32,974 nucleotides of DNA from Allokutzneria sp. NRRL B-24872 (GTDB taxonomy: Bacteria > Actinomycetota > Actinomycetes > Mycobacteriales > Pseudonocardiaceae), in NCBI RefSeq assembly GCF_002155965.1, contig NZ_MUMH01000112.1, positions 1-32,974 on the forward strand. Reading direction: 5' to 3'. Position numbers and translations under genes: made by a program. Positions 6,670 to 14,433 of this stretch are shown here, piece by piece; positions within the stretch are counted from its first letter, which is position 1, and every line of letters begins with the position of its first letter. The notes beneath the pieces are model-generated. The model did not search any database and was not told the DNA's origin. It was given only the letters and a program-made list of their open reading frames with translations.

Positions 6670-7872
6670 TCAGGGCTCCTCACCGATGACGGGCGGAGCG
6701 ACCTTCTGCATGTCGTTGGTGAACACGTCGTCGACCTCCACCAACCACGACGGGCGCTGGTGCTCCTCGTCCTCCGCGCCACCCGCCTGCCCGCCCATCG
6801 GCCCCGCCATGGGCGCTCCGCCCGGCTTCGCCGCTGCCCGTGCCGCCGGGGTCATCCCCGCGACACCGCGCCCGGTCTCTCCGCGCCCCGTTTCGCCCAG
6901 CGTGCCGCGCCCGGCGCCTTGTCCTGCTTGTCCTGCTTGTCCTGCTTGTCCTGCGCCCAGCCTGCTGCCGCCCGCGCCCCTGGCGCTCCCCGCGTCGCCA
7001 GCTCCACCTGCTCCCAGCGCGAGCCCGCCCATCGCTCCCAGGCCACCGATCGCTCCGCCGAGCCCCTGGTCCGTGGCACCGCTCTGGCCCCCGGATTCCG
7101 GTCGCCACGGCTGCGGGCCCGCTTGGCCGTGCTGCGGCGGAGGAGGCACGAAGGAGGCGCTCTCCGACTCGCCGCGCTGTCCCGTGCCGCCCTGTTCCGC
7201 GCCGCTTCCTCCGGCCCCTTGCCAGCCTCCGCCCAGGTCACCGCCACCGCCGCCTCGTGGACCGCGTCCTTCTGGTGGCAGGCGTGGAGGGCTCGGATCA
7301 CGCGGCGGCGCTTCCGGCGGCTTCACCTCTCCGCCCGCGCCGCCGGGCGGGCTGAACTCCGGCATCGCCTGGACCGCCGTGTTGGAGCTCGTCCCGTAGC
7401 CCTCCGCCACCCGGACGTTGTGCTCCAGGTTCGCCACCCACCGCTGCATCGTCTTCACGTATTGCGACGCGTCGGGAGCTCCACTGAGCCCGACCGTGAA
7501 CTGCTTCGTGTCCGGGACCGGGCTCGGCGGCTCGACGCTGTTCTTGGCGCGGAAGAACGCGTCGCGCAACAGCGCCACCTGCTTCTGCGTACCGTCCGCG
7601 ACCTGCTTGATCCCGTCCGCCCACGCCACCATCGGGCTCATCCCGCCCCTGGCGGACTCCGCGGCGCCGCCCGTCCAGAACGCCCGCGACTCCTCGACCC
7701 CCGCCTTGAGGATGCTGTGCACCTCCGCGTGGATCGTGGTGATCCGCTTCAGCGTGTCCTCCGCGATCGAGCACGCGGCCTGCGGCCCCGGCCCTCCGTG
7801 GAACCAGTTGTAGATCGTCTGCGAGTCGTAGCCCGCCGGCCGCGCCTCACCCACGATGGTCTTGGTGAACAC
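6670..7872 (-). CDS. PPE-domain protein, type VII secretion substrate with Gly/Ala-rich tail
   Basis: A 400-aa protein with three parts. Residues 1 to about 165 form a helical PPE-type domain (YNWFHGGPGPQAACSIAED, then a turn with W66-T-G68 in AFWTGGAAES, then MVAWADGIKQVADGTQKQ). Residues about 185-360 are low-complexity Gly/Pro/Ala, including a four-fold Ala-Gly-Gln repeat. The last 40 residues are an acidic tail (PSWLVEVDDVFTND). Translation begins at a GTG with GGGGAG 6-9 nt upstream, 3 nt after the lipoprotein stop. The WxG turn is the partner half of the composite ESX secretion signal. Its neighbours, an EspG chaperone and PE-like proteins with YxxxE tails, fit export as a heterodimer. 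The function outside the cell is unknown. Confidence 0.8.
   Translation of the reverse strand: MFTKTIVGEARPAGYDSQTIYNWFHGGPGPQAACSIAEDTLKRITTIHAEVHSILKAGVEESRAFWTGGAAESARGGMSPMVAWADGIKQVADGTQKQVALLRDAFFRAKNSVEPPSPVPDTKQFTVGLSGAPDASQYVKTMQRWVANLEHNVRVAEGYGTSSNTAVQAMPEFSPPGGAGGEVKPPEAPPRDPSPPRLPPEGRGPRGGGGGDLGGGWQGAGGSGAEQGGTGQRGESESASFVPPPPQHGQAGPQPWRPESGGQSGATDQGLGGAIGGLGAMGGLALGAGGAGDAGSARGAGGSRLGAGQAGQAGQAGQGAGRGTLGETGRGETGRGVAGMTPAARAAAKPGGAPMAGPMGGQAGGAEDEEHQRPSWLVEVDDVFTNDMQKVAPPVIGEEP
6918..6953 (-). repeat. 9-bp tandem repeat, four perfect copies, inside the PPE gene
   Basis: CTTGTCCTG (plus strand) is repeated four times without a mismatch. On the coding strand it encodes Ala-Gly-Gln in frame, so copy changes alter tail length in steps of three residues without a frameshift. 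Such perfect arrays are prone to slippage. Confidence 0.9.
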
Positions 7873-7875
7873 CGC

Positions 7876-8460
7876 TCAGCTCCCCGCCTTCAACTTCTCC
7901 AACACCCACAACGCCACCTTGTCCGCGGGCTTGCACGGCTGCTCGTAGTCCGCGTTCGGCCGGTGTGCAGACGCAGCCACCTGATAGGCGACAAGCGGAG
8001 CGATACCCACGGTCGTGAAACAGCTGCCTTCCGGCGTCGTGGTCCCGATCGGCGTCTTGTTGTCACCGTTGATCGCCGGGTACCCACCGATCGTGGTCTC
8101 CGCGAAGTAGCCCCAGTCGCGGCGCTGGTAAATCGGAACAAGACCAGCGCCGTTCACGAACAGCGTGACCGAGATACCGGTGTCCATCGACTTGTCGGCC
8201 TCCCACGTGCAGTTGGGGCCGAGTGGGTACGACGTCACCTTGCCCGGATCCGTAATGATGCCGATCGTCGCCAACTGGTCTCGCGAGAGTAGATCGCAGG
8301 GCCTGGCAACGAACTTGTCGTAGGACAGTTCGGGCTGCGTGAACGGCGGCGGAACGGTGCTGTCAGGGCCGCGAACGACTTCCATCGGCTGCCCCACCGT
8401 CGCCTGACCGCAACCCGCAGCCACCAACACGAACGTGCAGCACAACCAGCGTCCTCGCAT
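7876..8460 (-). CDS. DUF3558-type lipoprotein, copy 1 (next to PPE)
   Basis: A 194-aa exported lipoprotein. MRGRWLCCTFVLVAAGC is a lipoprotein signal peptide with lipobox AAGC (lipidated Cys17), followed by a Pro-rich linker and a domain with four more cysteines (RPCDLL, PNCTWE, GSCFTT, QPCKPA) that could make two disulfides. The pattern PCDLLSRDQL, then SYPLGPNCTWE, then AYQVAASAH fits the actinobacterial DUF3558 family. The ATG at 8460 is chosen because it starts the signal peptide and overlaps the upstream stop as TGATG, indicating coupled translation. It probably sits on the outer face of the membrane. Its place between PE-like and PPE genes suggests a role in handling or anchoring the secreted proteins, but that is inference. 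Confidence 0.82.
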   Translation of the reverse strand: MRGRWLCCTFVLVAAGCGQATVGQPMEVVRGPDSTVPPPFTQPELSYDKFVARPCDLLSRDQLATIGIITDPGKVTSYPLGPNCTWEADKSMDTGISVTLFVNGAGLVPIYQRRDWGYFAETTIGGYPAINGDNKTPIGTTTPEGSCFTTVGIAPLVAYQVAASAHRPNADYEQPCKPADKVALWVLEKLKAGS

Positions 8461-8870
8461 CAAACACCCCGACCAAACCTGCGACGGTTCCGCTCCTCGG
8501 CGTCCTGATAGATCTTCAGCGACGCCTCCAACTTCGCGATCAAGCCATCCAACTGCGCGATCGCTCCCTCGTTCGCCCACGAGTAGCCGCCGGGCTCGGG
8601 CCCCAGCCTCTTCATGATCACCTCCACCGCAGCGATGCTGTAAGGGTCATGAGGCAGAGGCGCATGCCCAAACTGATAGTGAAGGTTGCGCAGGCTCGTC
8701 AGCTTGGCTCGTGCTTCGCGCAAGGCCCGGATGAGACGTGGAGCTCCGTCAGGATCGACGGTGTAGCCGCCGCTCGAACCCACACCACCAACGCTGACCT
8801 GCGGTATCTCCGCCGACTCGACATACGGACCGCCTTGGCCAGCCCCCGGTGTCATCCCCGATCCAGACAT
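8460..8870 (-). CDS. PE-like small helical protein with YxxxE tail, copy 1
   Basis: A 136-aa protein without signal peptide. A Gly/Ser-rich start is followed by YTVDPDGAPRLIRALREAR, an amphipathic helix, a central DPYSIAAVE..GPEPGGYSWAN turn, and a second long helix LDGLIAKLEASLKIYQDAEER. Tyr121 and Glu125 make a YxxxE motif just after the second helix, matching the general YxxxD/E signal of type VII secretion substrates. The two-helix layout, the motif and the PPE/EspG neighbours suggest it is the PE-like partner of the PPE protein. I do not recognise a named family, so this role is inferred. The ATG at 8870 follows GGGGAGGA, which itself lies inside the PPE stub left by the duplication. Confidence 0.65.
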   Translation of the reverse strand: MSGSGMTPGAGQGGPYVESAEIPQVSVGGVGSSGGYTVDPDGAPRLIRALREARAKLTSLRNLHYQFGHAPLPHDPYSIAAVEVIMKRLGPEPGGYSWANEGAIAQLDGLIAKLEASLKIYQDAEERNRRRFGRGV

Positions 8871-8872
8871 CG

Positions 8873-8905
8873 TCAGTCCTCCCCTGCGATGGTCTTGGTG
8901 AACAC
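8873..8905 (-). pseudogene. 10-codon stub of the PPE gene left by tandem duplication
   Basis: Three nt after the upstream lipoprotein stop, the minus strand reads GTG followed by codons for FTKTIAGED and a TGA stop. The intact PPE gene begins MFTKTIVGE at exactly the same spacing from its own upstream lipoprotein. This is therefore the severed 5' end of a PPE gene, cut when the unit was duplicated. Its GGGGAGGA now serves as the ribosome site of the next PE-like gene. If translated it would yield only a 10-residue peptide. Confidence 0.85.
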
Positions 8906-8908
8906 CGC

Positions 8909-9499
8909 TCAGCCCCCCGCCTTCAGCTTCTCCAACACCCACAACGCCACCTTGTCCGCAGGCTTGCACGGCTGCTCGTAGTCCGCATTCGGCCTGTGCG
9001 CCGACACGGCCACCTGATAAGCGACCAGCGGAGCGATCCCCACGGTCGTGAAACAAGTGGCTTCCGGCGTCGTGGTCCCGATCGGCGTCTTGTTGTCGGT
9101 GTTGATCGCCGGGTAACCACCGATCGTGATCTCCGCGAAGTAGCCCCAATCACTGCGCTGGCGCTGGTACGCAGGAACCAGGCCAGCGCCGTTCACGAAC
9201 AGCGTGACCGCGATACCGGTGTCCATCGACTTGTCGGCCTCCCACGCGCAGTTGGGACCGAGGGGGTACGCCGAGACCTTGCCTGGGTCGGTGATGATGC
9301 CGATCGACGCCAACTGCTCTCGCGAGAGCAGATCGCAGGGCCTGGAAACGAACTTGTCGTAGGACAGGACGGGTTGTGTGAACGGCGGCGGGCCCGAGCC
9401 GCCGGGGCCGCTGACGACTTCCGTTGGCTGTCCCGCCATGACCTGACTGCAGCCCGACACCACGAGAACGAACGTGAAGCACAACAGGCGACGCCGCAT
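8909..9499 (-). CDS. DUF3558-type lipoprotein, copy 2
   Basis: A 196-aa paralogue of the lipoprotein at 7876-8460, with the same layout: signal peptide MRRRLLCFTFVLVVSGC (lipobox VSGC, Cys17), Pro-rich linker, and the same four further cysteines. It differs mainly in the linker (EVVSGPGGSG) and by a two-residue insertion at YQRQRSDWGYFAE. The ATG at 9499 overlaps the stop of the PE-like gene as TGATG. Both copies keep the lipobox, all cysteines and an intact frame, so neither is decaying. Membrane-anchored on the outer face by family logic; its relation to the PPE protein is inferred from gene order. Confidence 0.82.
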   Translation of the reverse strand: MRRRLLCFTFVLVVSGCSQVMAGQPTEVVSGPGGSGPPPFTQPVLSYDKFVSRPCDLLSREQLASIGIITDPGKVSAYPLGPNCAWEADKSMDTGIAVTLFVNGAGLVPAYQRQRSDWGYFAEITIGGYPAINTDNKTPIGTTTPEATCFTTVGIAPLVAYQVAVSAHRPNADYEQPCKPADKVALWVLEKLKAGG

Positions 9500-9909
9500 C
9501 ACACCCCCCGACCGAACCGGCGACGGTTCCGTTCCTCGGCGTCCCGATAGATCTTCAGTGACGCCTCCAACTTCGCGATCAAAGCGTCCAGTTGCACGAT
9601 CGCTGCTGTGTTCGCCCACACGTATCCCCCGGGCTCTGGCCCGAGTCGTCGTTTGATCGCCTCCACCGCAGCGATGCTGTACGGATCAACAGGCATAGGC
9701 ACATGCCCAAACTGCTCCTGGAGCCTGCCGAGGCTCGCCAGTTTGTCTCGCGCCTCGCGCAAGGCGCGGATGAGGCGCGGGGCGCCGTCGGGATCGACGG
9801 TGTAGCCACCACTCGAACCCACGCCACCAACGCTGACCTGCGGAATTATCGTTGACTCCGCGTACGGGCCACCCTGGTCAGCCCCCGGTGCCGTCCCTGA
9901 TCCGGACAT
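9499..9909 (-). CDS. PE-like small helical protein with YxxxE tail, copy 2 (first gene of the cassette)
   Basis: A 136-aa paralogue of the protein at 8460-8870 with identical length. The segments VGGVGSSGGYTVDPDGAPRL and ALREAR are unchanged; differences cluster in the loop after the first helix (KLASLGRLQEQFGHVPMPVDP) and in the second helix. The YxxxE motif is kept (Tyr121, Glu125). The variable loop could change partner choice. Translation starts at an ATG at 9909 behind GGGGGAGGG. It is the promoter-proximal gene, with only 54 bp to the end of the HAD gene upstream on the same strand, so the cassette either has a promoter in that gap or is read through from metH. I saw no clear promoter there. 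Confidence 0.65.
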   Translation of the reverse strand: MSGSGTAPGADQGGPYAESTIIPQVSVGGVGSSGGYTVDPDGAPRLIRALREARDKLASLGRLQEQFGHVPMPVDPYSIAAVEAIKRRLGPEPGGYVWANTAAIVQLDALIAKLEASLKIYRDAEERNRRRFGRGV

Positions 9910-9963
9910 CGTCCAGCCCTCCCCCTGTGCGCTCCCCGCAACCAGGAAAGCAGATCGGGAGAA

Positions 9964-10644
9964 TCAGCGGGACAGGAGCGCGGTCAATTCGGCGAGGTCC
10001 ACTCCGACAAGCGATTCGCGGAATATCCGGCGTTCGCCTGAATTCACCGGGACGTCGCAGGGAATCACCAGAACGGTGGCTCCGGAAGCGACTCCGGCGG
10101 TGACCCCGGTCGGGGAGTCCTCGACGACGACGCAGCGGGTGATGTCGACGCCGAGGCGGGCGGCGGCGGTCAGGTAGGGCTCCGGATCGGGCTTGGGGTT
10201 GGTGACCTCGTCGCCGCAGACGGTGAGGTCGAAGTGCTCGCGGCCGATGGTGTCGAGGGCGATCTCGGTCAGCTCGCGGACGGTGGAGGTGACGAGCGCG
10301 GTGGGGACGCCGCTGGAGCGGATCGCGCGCAGCGCCTCGGGGGCGCCGGGGCGCCACGGCAGCCCGGCGGCGAACAGCTCACCGGTGCGCGCGATGAGCC
10401 AGTCACCGGCCTCGGTGAGCGCGGCGGGCTCGGGCGGGCGGCCGAGTGCGGCGAAGAGCAGGCGCAGGGTGCGTTCCTGGTTGGAGCCGACCATCTCCGC
10501 CCTGGTCTCGGCGGACAGCTCGCCGCCGAGGCGGACCGCGAGCTCGGCCAGCGGGATGTCCCAGATCTTCTCCGAGTCCACGAGCGTGCCGTCCATGTCC
10601 CACAGCACGGCCGCCGGGCCGTCCACAAAGGACGGTCTGGTCAC
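9964..10644 (-). CDS. HAD-superfamily phosphatase/phosphomutase-like (subfamily IA)
   Basis: A 226-aa cytoplasmic haloacid-dehalogenase-fold hydrolase acting on a small phosphorylated metabolite. Motif I is DMDGT with Asp16 nucleophile and Asp18; motif II is the T/S in PTALVTST; motif III is the Lys in NPKPDP; motif IV is VVVEDSPTGV. The helical cap between motifs I and II places it near beta-phosphoglucomutase and related phosphatases. The GTG start at 10644 has GAGGAG upstream and lies only 11 nt after the metH stop, so it is co-expressed with metH. The substrate cannot be told from sequence. Confidence 0.9.
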   Translation of the reverse strand: MTRPSFVDGPAAVLWDMDGTLVDSEKIWDIPLAELAVRLGGELSAETRAEMVGSNQERTLRLLFAALGRPPEPAALTEAGDWLIARTGELFAAGLPWRPGAPEALRAIRSSGVPTALVTSTVRELTEIALDTIGREHFDLTVCGDEVTNPKPDPEPYLTAAARLGVDITRCVVVEDSPTGVTAGVASGATVLVIPCDVPVNSGERRIFRESLVGVDLAELTALLSR

Positions 10645-10655
10645 GGTGTTCTCCT

Positions 10656-13600
10656 CTACGCGTTGAAGTACTTGGCTTCGCGGTGGTGCAGCACGAAGGC
10701 GTCGGTGGACTGCTCGGGGTGCAACTGCAGTTCCTCGGACAGGGCGACGCCGATCCGGCCGGGCTCCAGCAGGTCGACGAGCTTGGCGCGGTCCTCCAGG
10801 TCCGGGCACGCGCCGTAGCCGAGGGAGTAGCGGGCGCCGCGGTAGCCGAGCTTGAAGAACTCCTCGACGTCGTCGGGGTCCTCCGCGGCGACCGTGCCGC
10901 CGTCGGGCCAGACCAGCTCCTCGCGGATGCGCTTGTGCCAGTACTCCGCGAGGGCTTCGGTCAGCTGAACGCCGAGCCCGTGCACTTCGAGGTAGTCGCG
11001 GTAGGCGTCCTTGGCGAAGAGCTCGTTGGCGAAGTCGGCGATCGGCTGGCCCATGGTGACGAGGTGGAACGGCAGCACGTCGACCTCGTCGGCGGCGACG
11101 GCGAGCTCGCGCGGGCGGAGGAAGTCGGCGATGCAGAGCCTGCGGTCGCGGCGCTGACGGGGGAACTCGAAGGTGTGCCGCACGGGCGCGTCGGGACGCG
11201 GTTCGGTCAGCACGTGCACGGCGTTTCCCTCTGCCACAACGGGAAAGTAGCCGTAGACGACCGCGGCGTGCTGGAGGATGTTCTCCGTCGACAGGCGCTC
11301 CAGCCAGTACCGCAGTCGCGGGCGGCCCTCGGTCTCCACCAGCTCCTCGTAGCTCGGGCCGTCGCCGCCGCGGCTGCCGCGCAGGCCCCACTGGCCGAGG
11401 AAGGTGGCGCGCTCGTCCAGCAGCGCGGAGTAGTCGGCGAGCGGAACGCCTTTGACCACACGGGTTCCCCAGAACGGCGGGCTCGGCAGCGGCAGGTCGA
11501 CCGCCACGTCCGAGCGCCCGAGGTCGGCGGCGGGCTCGGGCGCGGCGGCCCTGCGCTGCTCGGCGATGCGGCGCGAGCGCTCGTGGCGGGCCCTGCGCTC
11601 GGCGGCCTTGGCCAGTTCTTCCTGGGAGAGAACGGGATCAGCACCGCCGCGCTTGGTCGCCATGATCGCGTCCATCAGCCGCAGGCCCTCGAAGGCGTCC
11701 CTGGCGTAGCGGACGTCGCCCTGGTAGACCTCGGACAGGTCGTTCTCCACGTAGGAGCGGGTCAGCGCGGCGCCGCCGAGCAGGACCGGCCACCGCACGG
11801 CCACTCCTCGGGAGTTCATCTCCTGGAGGTTCTCCTTCATGATCACCGTGGACTTGACCAGCAGCCCGGACATGCCGATCACGTCGGCGCCGTGCTCGGC
11901 GGCGGCGTCCAGGATGGTGCTGATCGGCTGCTTGATGCCGATGTTCACCACGTCGTAGCCGTTGTTGGACAGGATGATGTCCACCAGGTTCTTGCCGATG
12001 TCGTGCACGTCGCCCTTGACGGTGGCCAGCAGCAGCCTGCCCTTGCCGTCATCGTCGGTGCGGTCCATGTGCGGTTCGAGGTGCGCGACGCTGGCCTTCA
12101 TCACCTCGGCGGACTGGAGCACGAACGGCAGCTGCATCTGCCCGGAGCCGAACAGCTCACCGACGGTCTTCATGCCGCCGAGCAGCGTGTCGTTGATGAT
12201 CTGCAAGGCCGGGCGCTGCTCCAGTGCCGCGTCGAGATCGGCCTCCAAGCCCTTGCGCTCGCCGTCGACGATGCGCCGTTCCAGCCGCTCGAACAGCGGC
12301 AGCGCGGCCAACTCCTGCGCGCGGGTCTCCTTTGAGGAGGACGCGGTGACGCCATCGAACAGCTCCATGAAGCGCTGCAACGGGTCGTAACCCTCGCGGC
12401 GGCGGTCGTGGACGAGATCGAGTGCGACCGCGCGCTGCTCGTCGGGAATGCGCGCCATCGGCAAGATCTTCGAGGAGTGCGCGATGGCTGTGGTCAGCCC
12501 GGCTTGGACGCACTCGTGCAGGAACACCGAGTTGAGCACCTGGCGCGCGGCGGGGTTGAGGCCGAAGGAGATGTTGGACAGGCCGAGGGTGGTCTGCACC
12601 TCGGGGAAGCGGCGGTTCAGCTCGCGGATCGCCTCGATGGTCTCGACGCCGTCGCGCCGGACCTCCTCCTGGCCGGTGGAGATCGGGAAGGTCAGCGTGT
12701 CCACCACGATGTCGCTGACGCGCATGCCCCAGTTGGTGGTGAGGTCCTCGATCAGCCGCGCGGCGACCCGGACCTTCCACTCGGCGGTGCGGGCCTGGCC
12801 CTGCTCGTCGATGCACAACGCGACGACGGCGGCGCCGTGCTCCTGGACGTGCCGCATGATCCGCTGGAAGCGCGAGTCCGGGCCCGCGCCGTCCTCGTAG
12901 TTGACGGAGTTGACGATGCTGCGCCCGCCGAGCCGTTCCAGGCCCGCGCGCAGCACCTCCGGCTCGGTCGAGTCGAGCATGATCGGCAGCGTCGAGGCCG
13001 TGGCCAGCCTGCCCGCGAGCTCCGACATGTCCTCGGTGCCGTCGCGGCCGACGTAGTCCACGCAGAGGTCGAGCATGTGCGCGCCGTCGCGGGTCTGGCC
13101 GCGCGCGATCTCCACGCAGTCCTCGAGCTTGCCGGAGAGCATCGCCTCGCGGAAGGCCTTGGAGCCGTTGGCGTTCGTGCGCTCGCCGATCATCAGCACA
13201 GAGGCGTCCTGCTGGAAGGGCACCGCCTGGTACACCGAGGAGGCGCCCGGCTCCGGGCGGGGGCGGCGGCGCGCGGGGGTGAGGTCTCCGGCGATCTCCG
13301 CGATGGCCCGCACGTGCTCGGGGGTGGTGCCGCAGCAGCCGCCGAGCAGGCGGACACCGAACTCCGTCGCGAAGCCCGCGAGCGCTTCGGCCAGCTCGTC
13401 CGCGCCGAGCGGGTACACCGCGCCGTCCGGGCCGAGCTGCGGCAGGCCCGCGTTGGGCATCACCGACAGCGGGACGCGGGAGTGCTTGGACAGCTGACGC
13501 AGGTGCTCGCTCATCTCGGCGGGCCCGGTGGCGCAGTTGAGGCCGATGAGGTCGATGCCGAGCGGTTCGAGGGCGGTGAGCGCGGCGCCGATCTCGCTGC

Positions 13601-14213
13601 CGACCAGCATCGTGCCGGTGGTCTCCACGGTGACGTGGGCGATGATCGGGACGGCGCGGCCCCGCTCGGCCATGGCCCGCTTGCAGCCGATGATCGCGGC
13701 CTTGGCTTGCAGCAGGTCCTGGCAGGTCTCCACCAGCATCACGTCGACGCCGCCGACGAGCATGCCCCGCGCCTGCTCCTGGTAGGCGTCGCGGAGCTTG
13801 GCGAAGCGCACGTGGCCGAGAGTGGGCAGCTTCGTGCCGGGCCCGATCGAGCCGAGCACGAACCTGGGGCGCTCGGCCGTGGCGAACTCGTCGGCGACCC
13901 CGCGCGCGATCCTGGCCCCGGCCTCGGCCAGTTCGAAGATCCGCTCGGGGCAGTCGTACTCGGCCAGGTTCGCCCAGTTCGCGCCGAAGGTGTTGGTCTC
14001 CACCGCGTCGGCCCCTGCCTCGAAGTAGGCGCGGTGCACCGAGGCCACGACCTCGGGCCGGGTCACGTTGAGCACCTCGTTACAGCCCTCCAGCCCCTGG
14101 AAGTCCTCCAGGGTCAGCGGCCACGACTGCAACATGGTGCCCATCGCCCCGTCGCCGACCAGAACGCGCTGGTCAAGGACGTCGAGAAACGGCGATGCGA
14201 CGCGATCGGCCAT
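10656..14213 (-). CDS. metH: Cobalamin-dependent methionine synthase MetH
   Basis: Transfers methyl from 5-methyltetrahydrofolate to homocysteine through cobalamin, giving methionine. The 1185 aa show the full four-module order. The homocysteine-binding barrel has zinc cysteines near residue 225 (GLNCATGP) and residue 291 (LLGGCCGTT). The pterin-binding barrel holds VLMIGERTNANGSKAFREA. The cap and cobalamin domain holds DVHDIGKN near residue 735, whose His ligates cobalt. The C-terminal AdoMet reactivation domain holds RGARYSLGYGACPDLEDR. Length and order match mycobacterial MetH. The start at 14213 is supported by TACGCT 6 nt upstream (leaderless). I saw no cobalamin riboswitch upstream. 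A HAD gene follows after 11 nt. Confidence 0.97.
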   Translation of the reverse strand: MADRVASPFLDVLDQRVLVGDGAMGTMLQSWPLTLEDFQGLEGCNEVLNVTRPEVVASVHRAYFEAGADAVETNTFGANWANLAEYDCPERIFELAEAGARIARGVADEFATAERPRFVLGSIGPGTKLPTLGHVRFAKLRDAYQEQARGMLVGGVDVMLVETCQDLLQAKAAIIGCKRAMAERGRAVPIIAHVTVETTGTMLVGSEIGAALTALEPLGIDLIGLNCATGPAEMSEHLRQLSKHSRVPLSVMPNAGLPQLGPDGAVYPLGADELAEALAGFATEFGVRLLGGCCGTTPEHVRAIAEIAGDLTPARRRPRPEPGASSVYQAVPFQQDASVLMIGERTNANGSKAFREAMLSGKLEDCVEIARGQTRDGAHMLDLCVDYVGRDGTEDMSELAGRLATASTLPIMLDSTEPEVLRAGLERLGGRSIVNSVNYEDGAGPDSRFQRIMRHVQEHGAAVVALCIDEQGQARTAEWKVRVAARLIEDLTTNWGMRVSDIVVDTLTFPISTGQEEVRRDGVETIEAIRELNRRFPEVQTTLGLSNISFGLNPAARQVLNSVFLHECVQAGLTTAIAHSSKILPMARIPDEQRAVALDLVHDRRREGYDPLQRFMELFDGVTASSSKETRAQELAALPLFERLERRIVDGERKGLEADLDAALEQRPALQIINDTLLGGMKTVGELFGSGQMQLPFVLQSAEVMKASVAHLEPHMDRTDDDGKGRLLLATVKGDVHDIGKNLVDIILSNNGYDVVNIGIKQPISTILDAAAEHGADVIGMSGLLVKSTVIMKENLQEMNSRGVAVRWPVLLGGAALTRSYVENDLSEVYQGDVRYARDAFEGLRLMDAIMATKRGGADPVLSQEELAKAAERRARHERSRRIAEQRRAAAPEPAADLGRSDVAVDLPLPSPPFWGTRVVKGVPLADYSALLDERATFLGQWGLRGSRGGDGPSYEELVETEGRPRLRYWLERLSTENILQHAAVVYGYFPVVAEGNAVHVLTEPRPDAPVRHTFEFPRQRRDRRLCIADFLRPRELAVAADEVDVLPFHLVTMGQPIADFANELFAKDAYRDYLEVHGLGVQLTEALAEYWHKRIREELVWPDGGTVAAEDPDDVEEFFKLGYRGARYSLGYGACPDLEDRAKLVDLLEPGRIGVALSEELQLHPEQSTDAFVLHHREAKYFNA

Positions 14214-14219
14214 ACCCCG

Positions 14220-14225
14220 AGCGTA
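14220..14225 (-). promoter_or_regulatory. -10 box of a leaderless metH promoter
   Basis: On the minus strand TACGCT is followed by 6 nt and the metH ATG. The spacing fits a leaderless mRNA and leaves no room for a 5' riboswitch. Confidence 0.45.
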
Positions 14226-14290
14226 GTGGCAGCACCTCGGGCGAGCCCACGCTGAGGACACCGGCGTCCGCCCAGTGGGACCGAACGTGC

Positions 14291-14380
14291 TGAATGACTC
14301 ATTTGTGTGGTTGAGCGTCCTCAATGACTCATTCAGTCCGTTCAAGTACCTCAATGAGTCATTCAGCGCATGAGGCGCGC
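14291..14380. repeat. Three-dyad element, 30-bp period, copy 1 (AATGASTCATT type)
   Basis: Three units of exactly 30 bp start at 14291, 14321 and 14351. Each carries a dyad around AATGACTCATT or AATGAGTCATT, followed by a spacer with TTGAGCG or TTCAAGT. Read on the minus strand, about 79 bp align without gaps to the element at 21971-22080, at roughly 72% identity by hand count. It lies in the 220-bp divergent gap between metH and the PAC2 gene; apart from this element and the two -10 boxes I see nothing else in that gap. Confidence 0.85.
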
Positions 14381-14421
14381 GGGTTGTGGCGGCGGTGGAC
14401 AAAGTGGTCGGTGCGGGGTCG

Positions 14422-14427
14422 TAGGCT
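14422..14427 (+). promoter_or_regulatory. -10 box of a leaderless promoter for the PAC2 gene
   Basis: TAGGCT is followed by 6 nt and the GTG at 14434. The same box and spacing recur before the TetR gene at 16479. Confidence 0.5.
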
Positions 14428-14433
14428 GGCGCG

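Larger units (their letters stand above)
7855..9909 (-). repeat. Tandem duplication of the [PE-like + lipoprotein] gene pair
   Basis: Two head-to-tail units of about 1.0 kb. Each holds a 136-aa gene, a 1-nt TGATG overlap and a DUF3558 gene. The PE-like copies differ at about 24 of 136 residues by hand alignment; the lipoproteins are similarly close (194 and 196 aa). The sequence from the lipoprotein stop into the PPE start recurs almost exactly at 7856-7878 and 8889-8911, so each unit carries the first codons of the PPE gene and only the downstream unit keeps a whole PPE gene. Confidence 0.9.

Noticed and set aside
6116-7399. A proline-rich plus-strand open frame opposite EspG and PPE
   Set aside because: The Pro/Ser content mirrors the Gly/Ala codons of the PPE tail; no ribosome site or family motif.
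5993-9909. Complete ESX secretion locus
   Set aside because: No EccB, EccC, EccD, EccE or mycosin gene is present; only substrates, lipoproteins and the chaperone are seen.
14291-14380. Possible CRISPR array
   Set aside because: The 30-bp period is made of related dyads throughout; there are no unique spacers and no cas genes.
14214-14433. Cobalamin riboswitch or S-box ahead of metH
   Set aside because: No B12-box-like conserved segment was seen, and the -10 box at 14220 implies no 5' leader.
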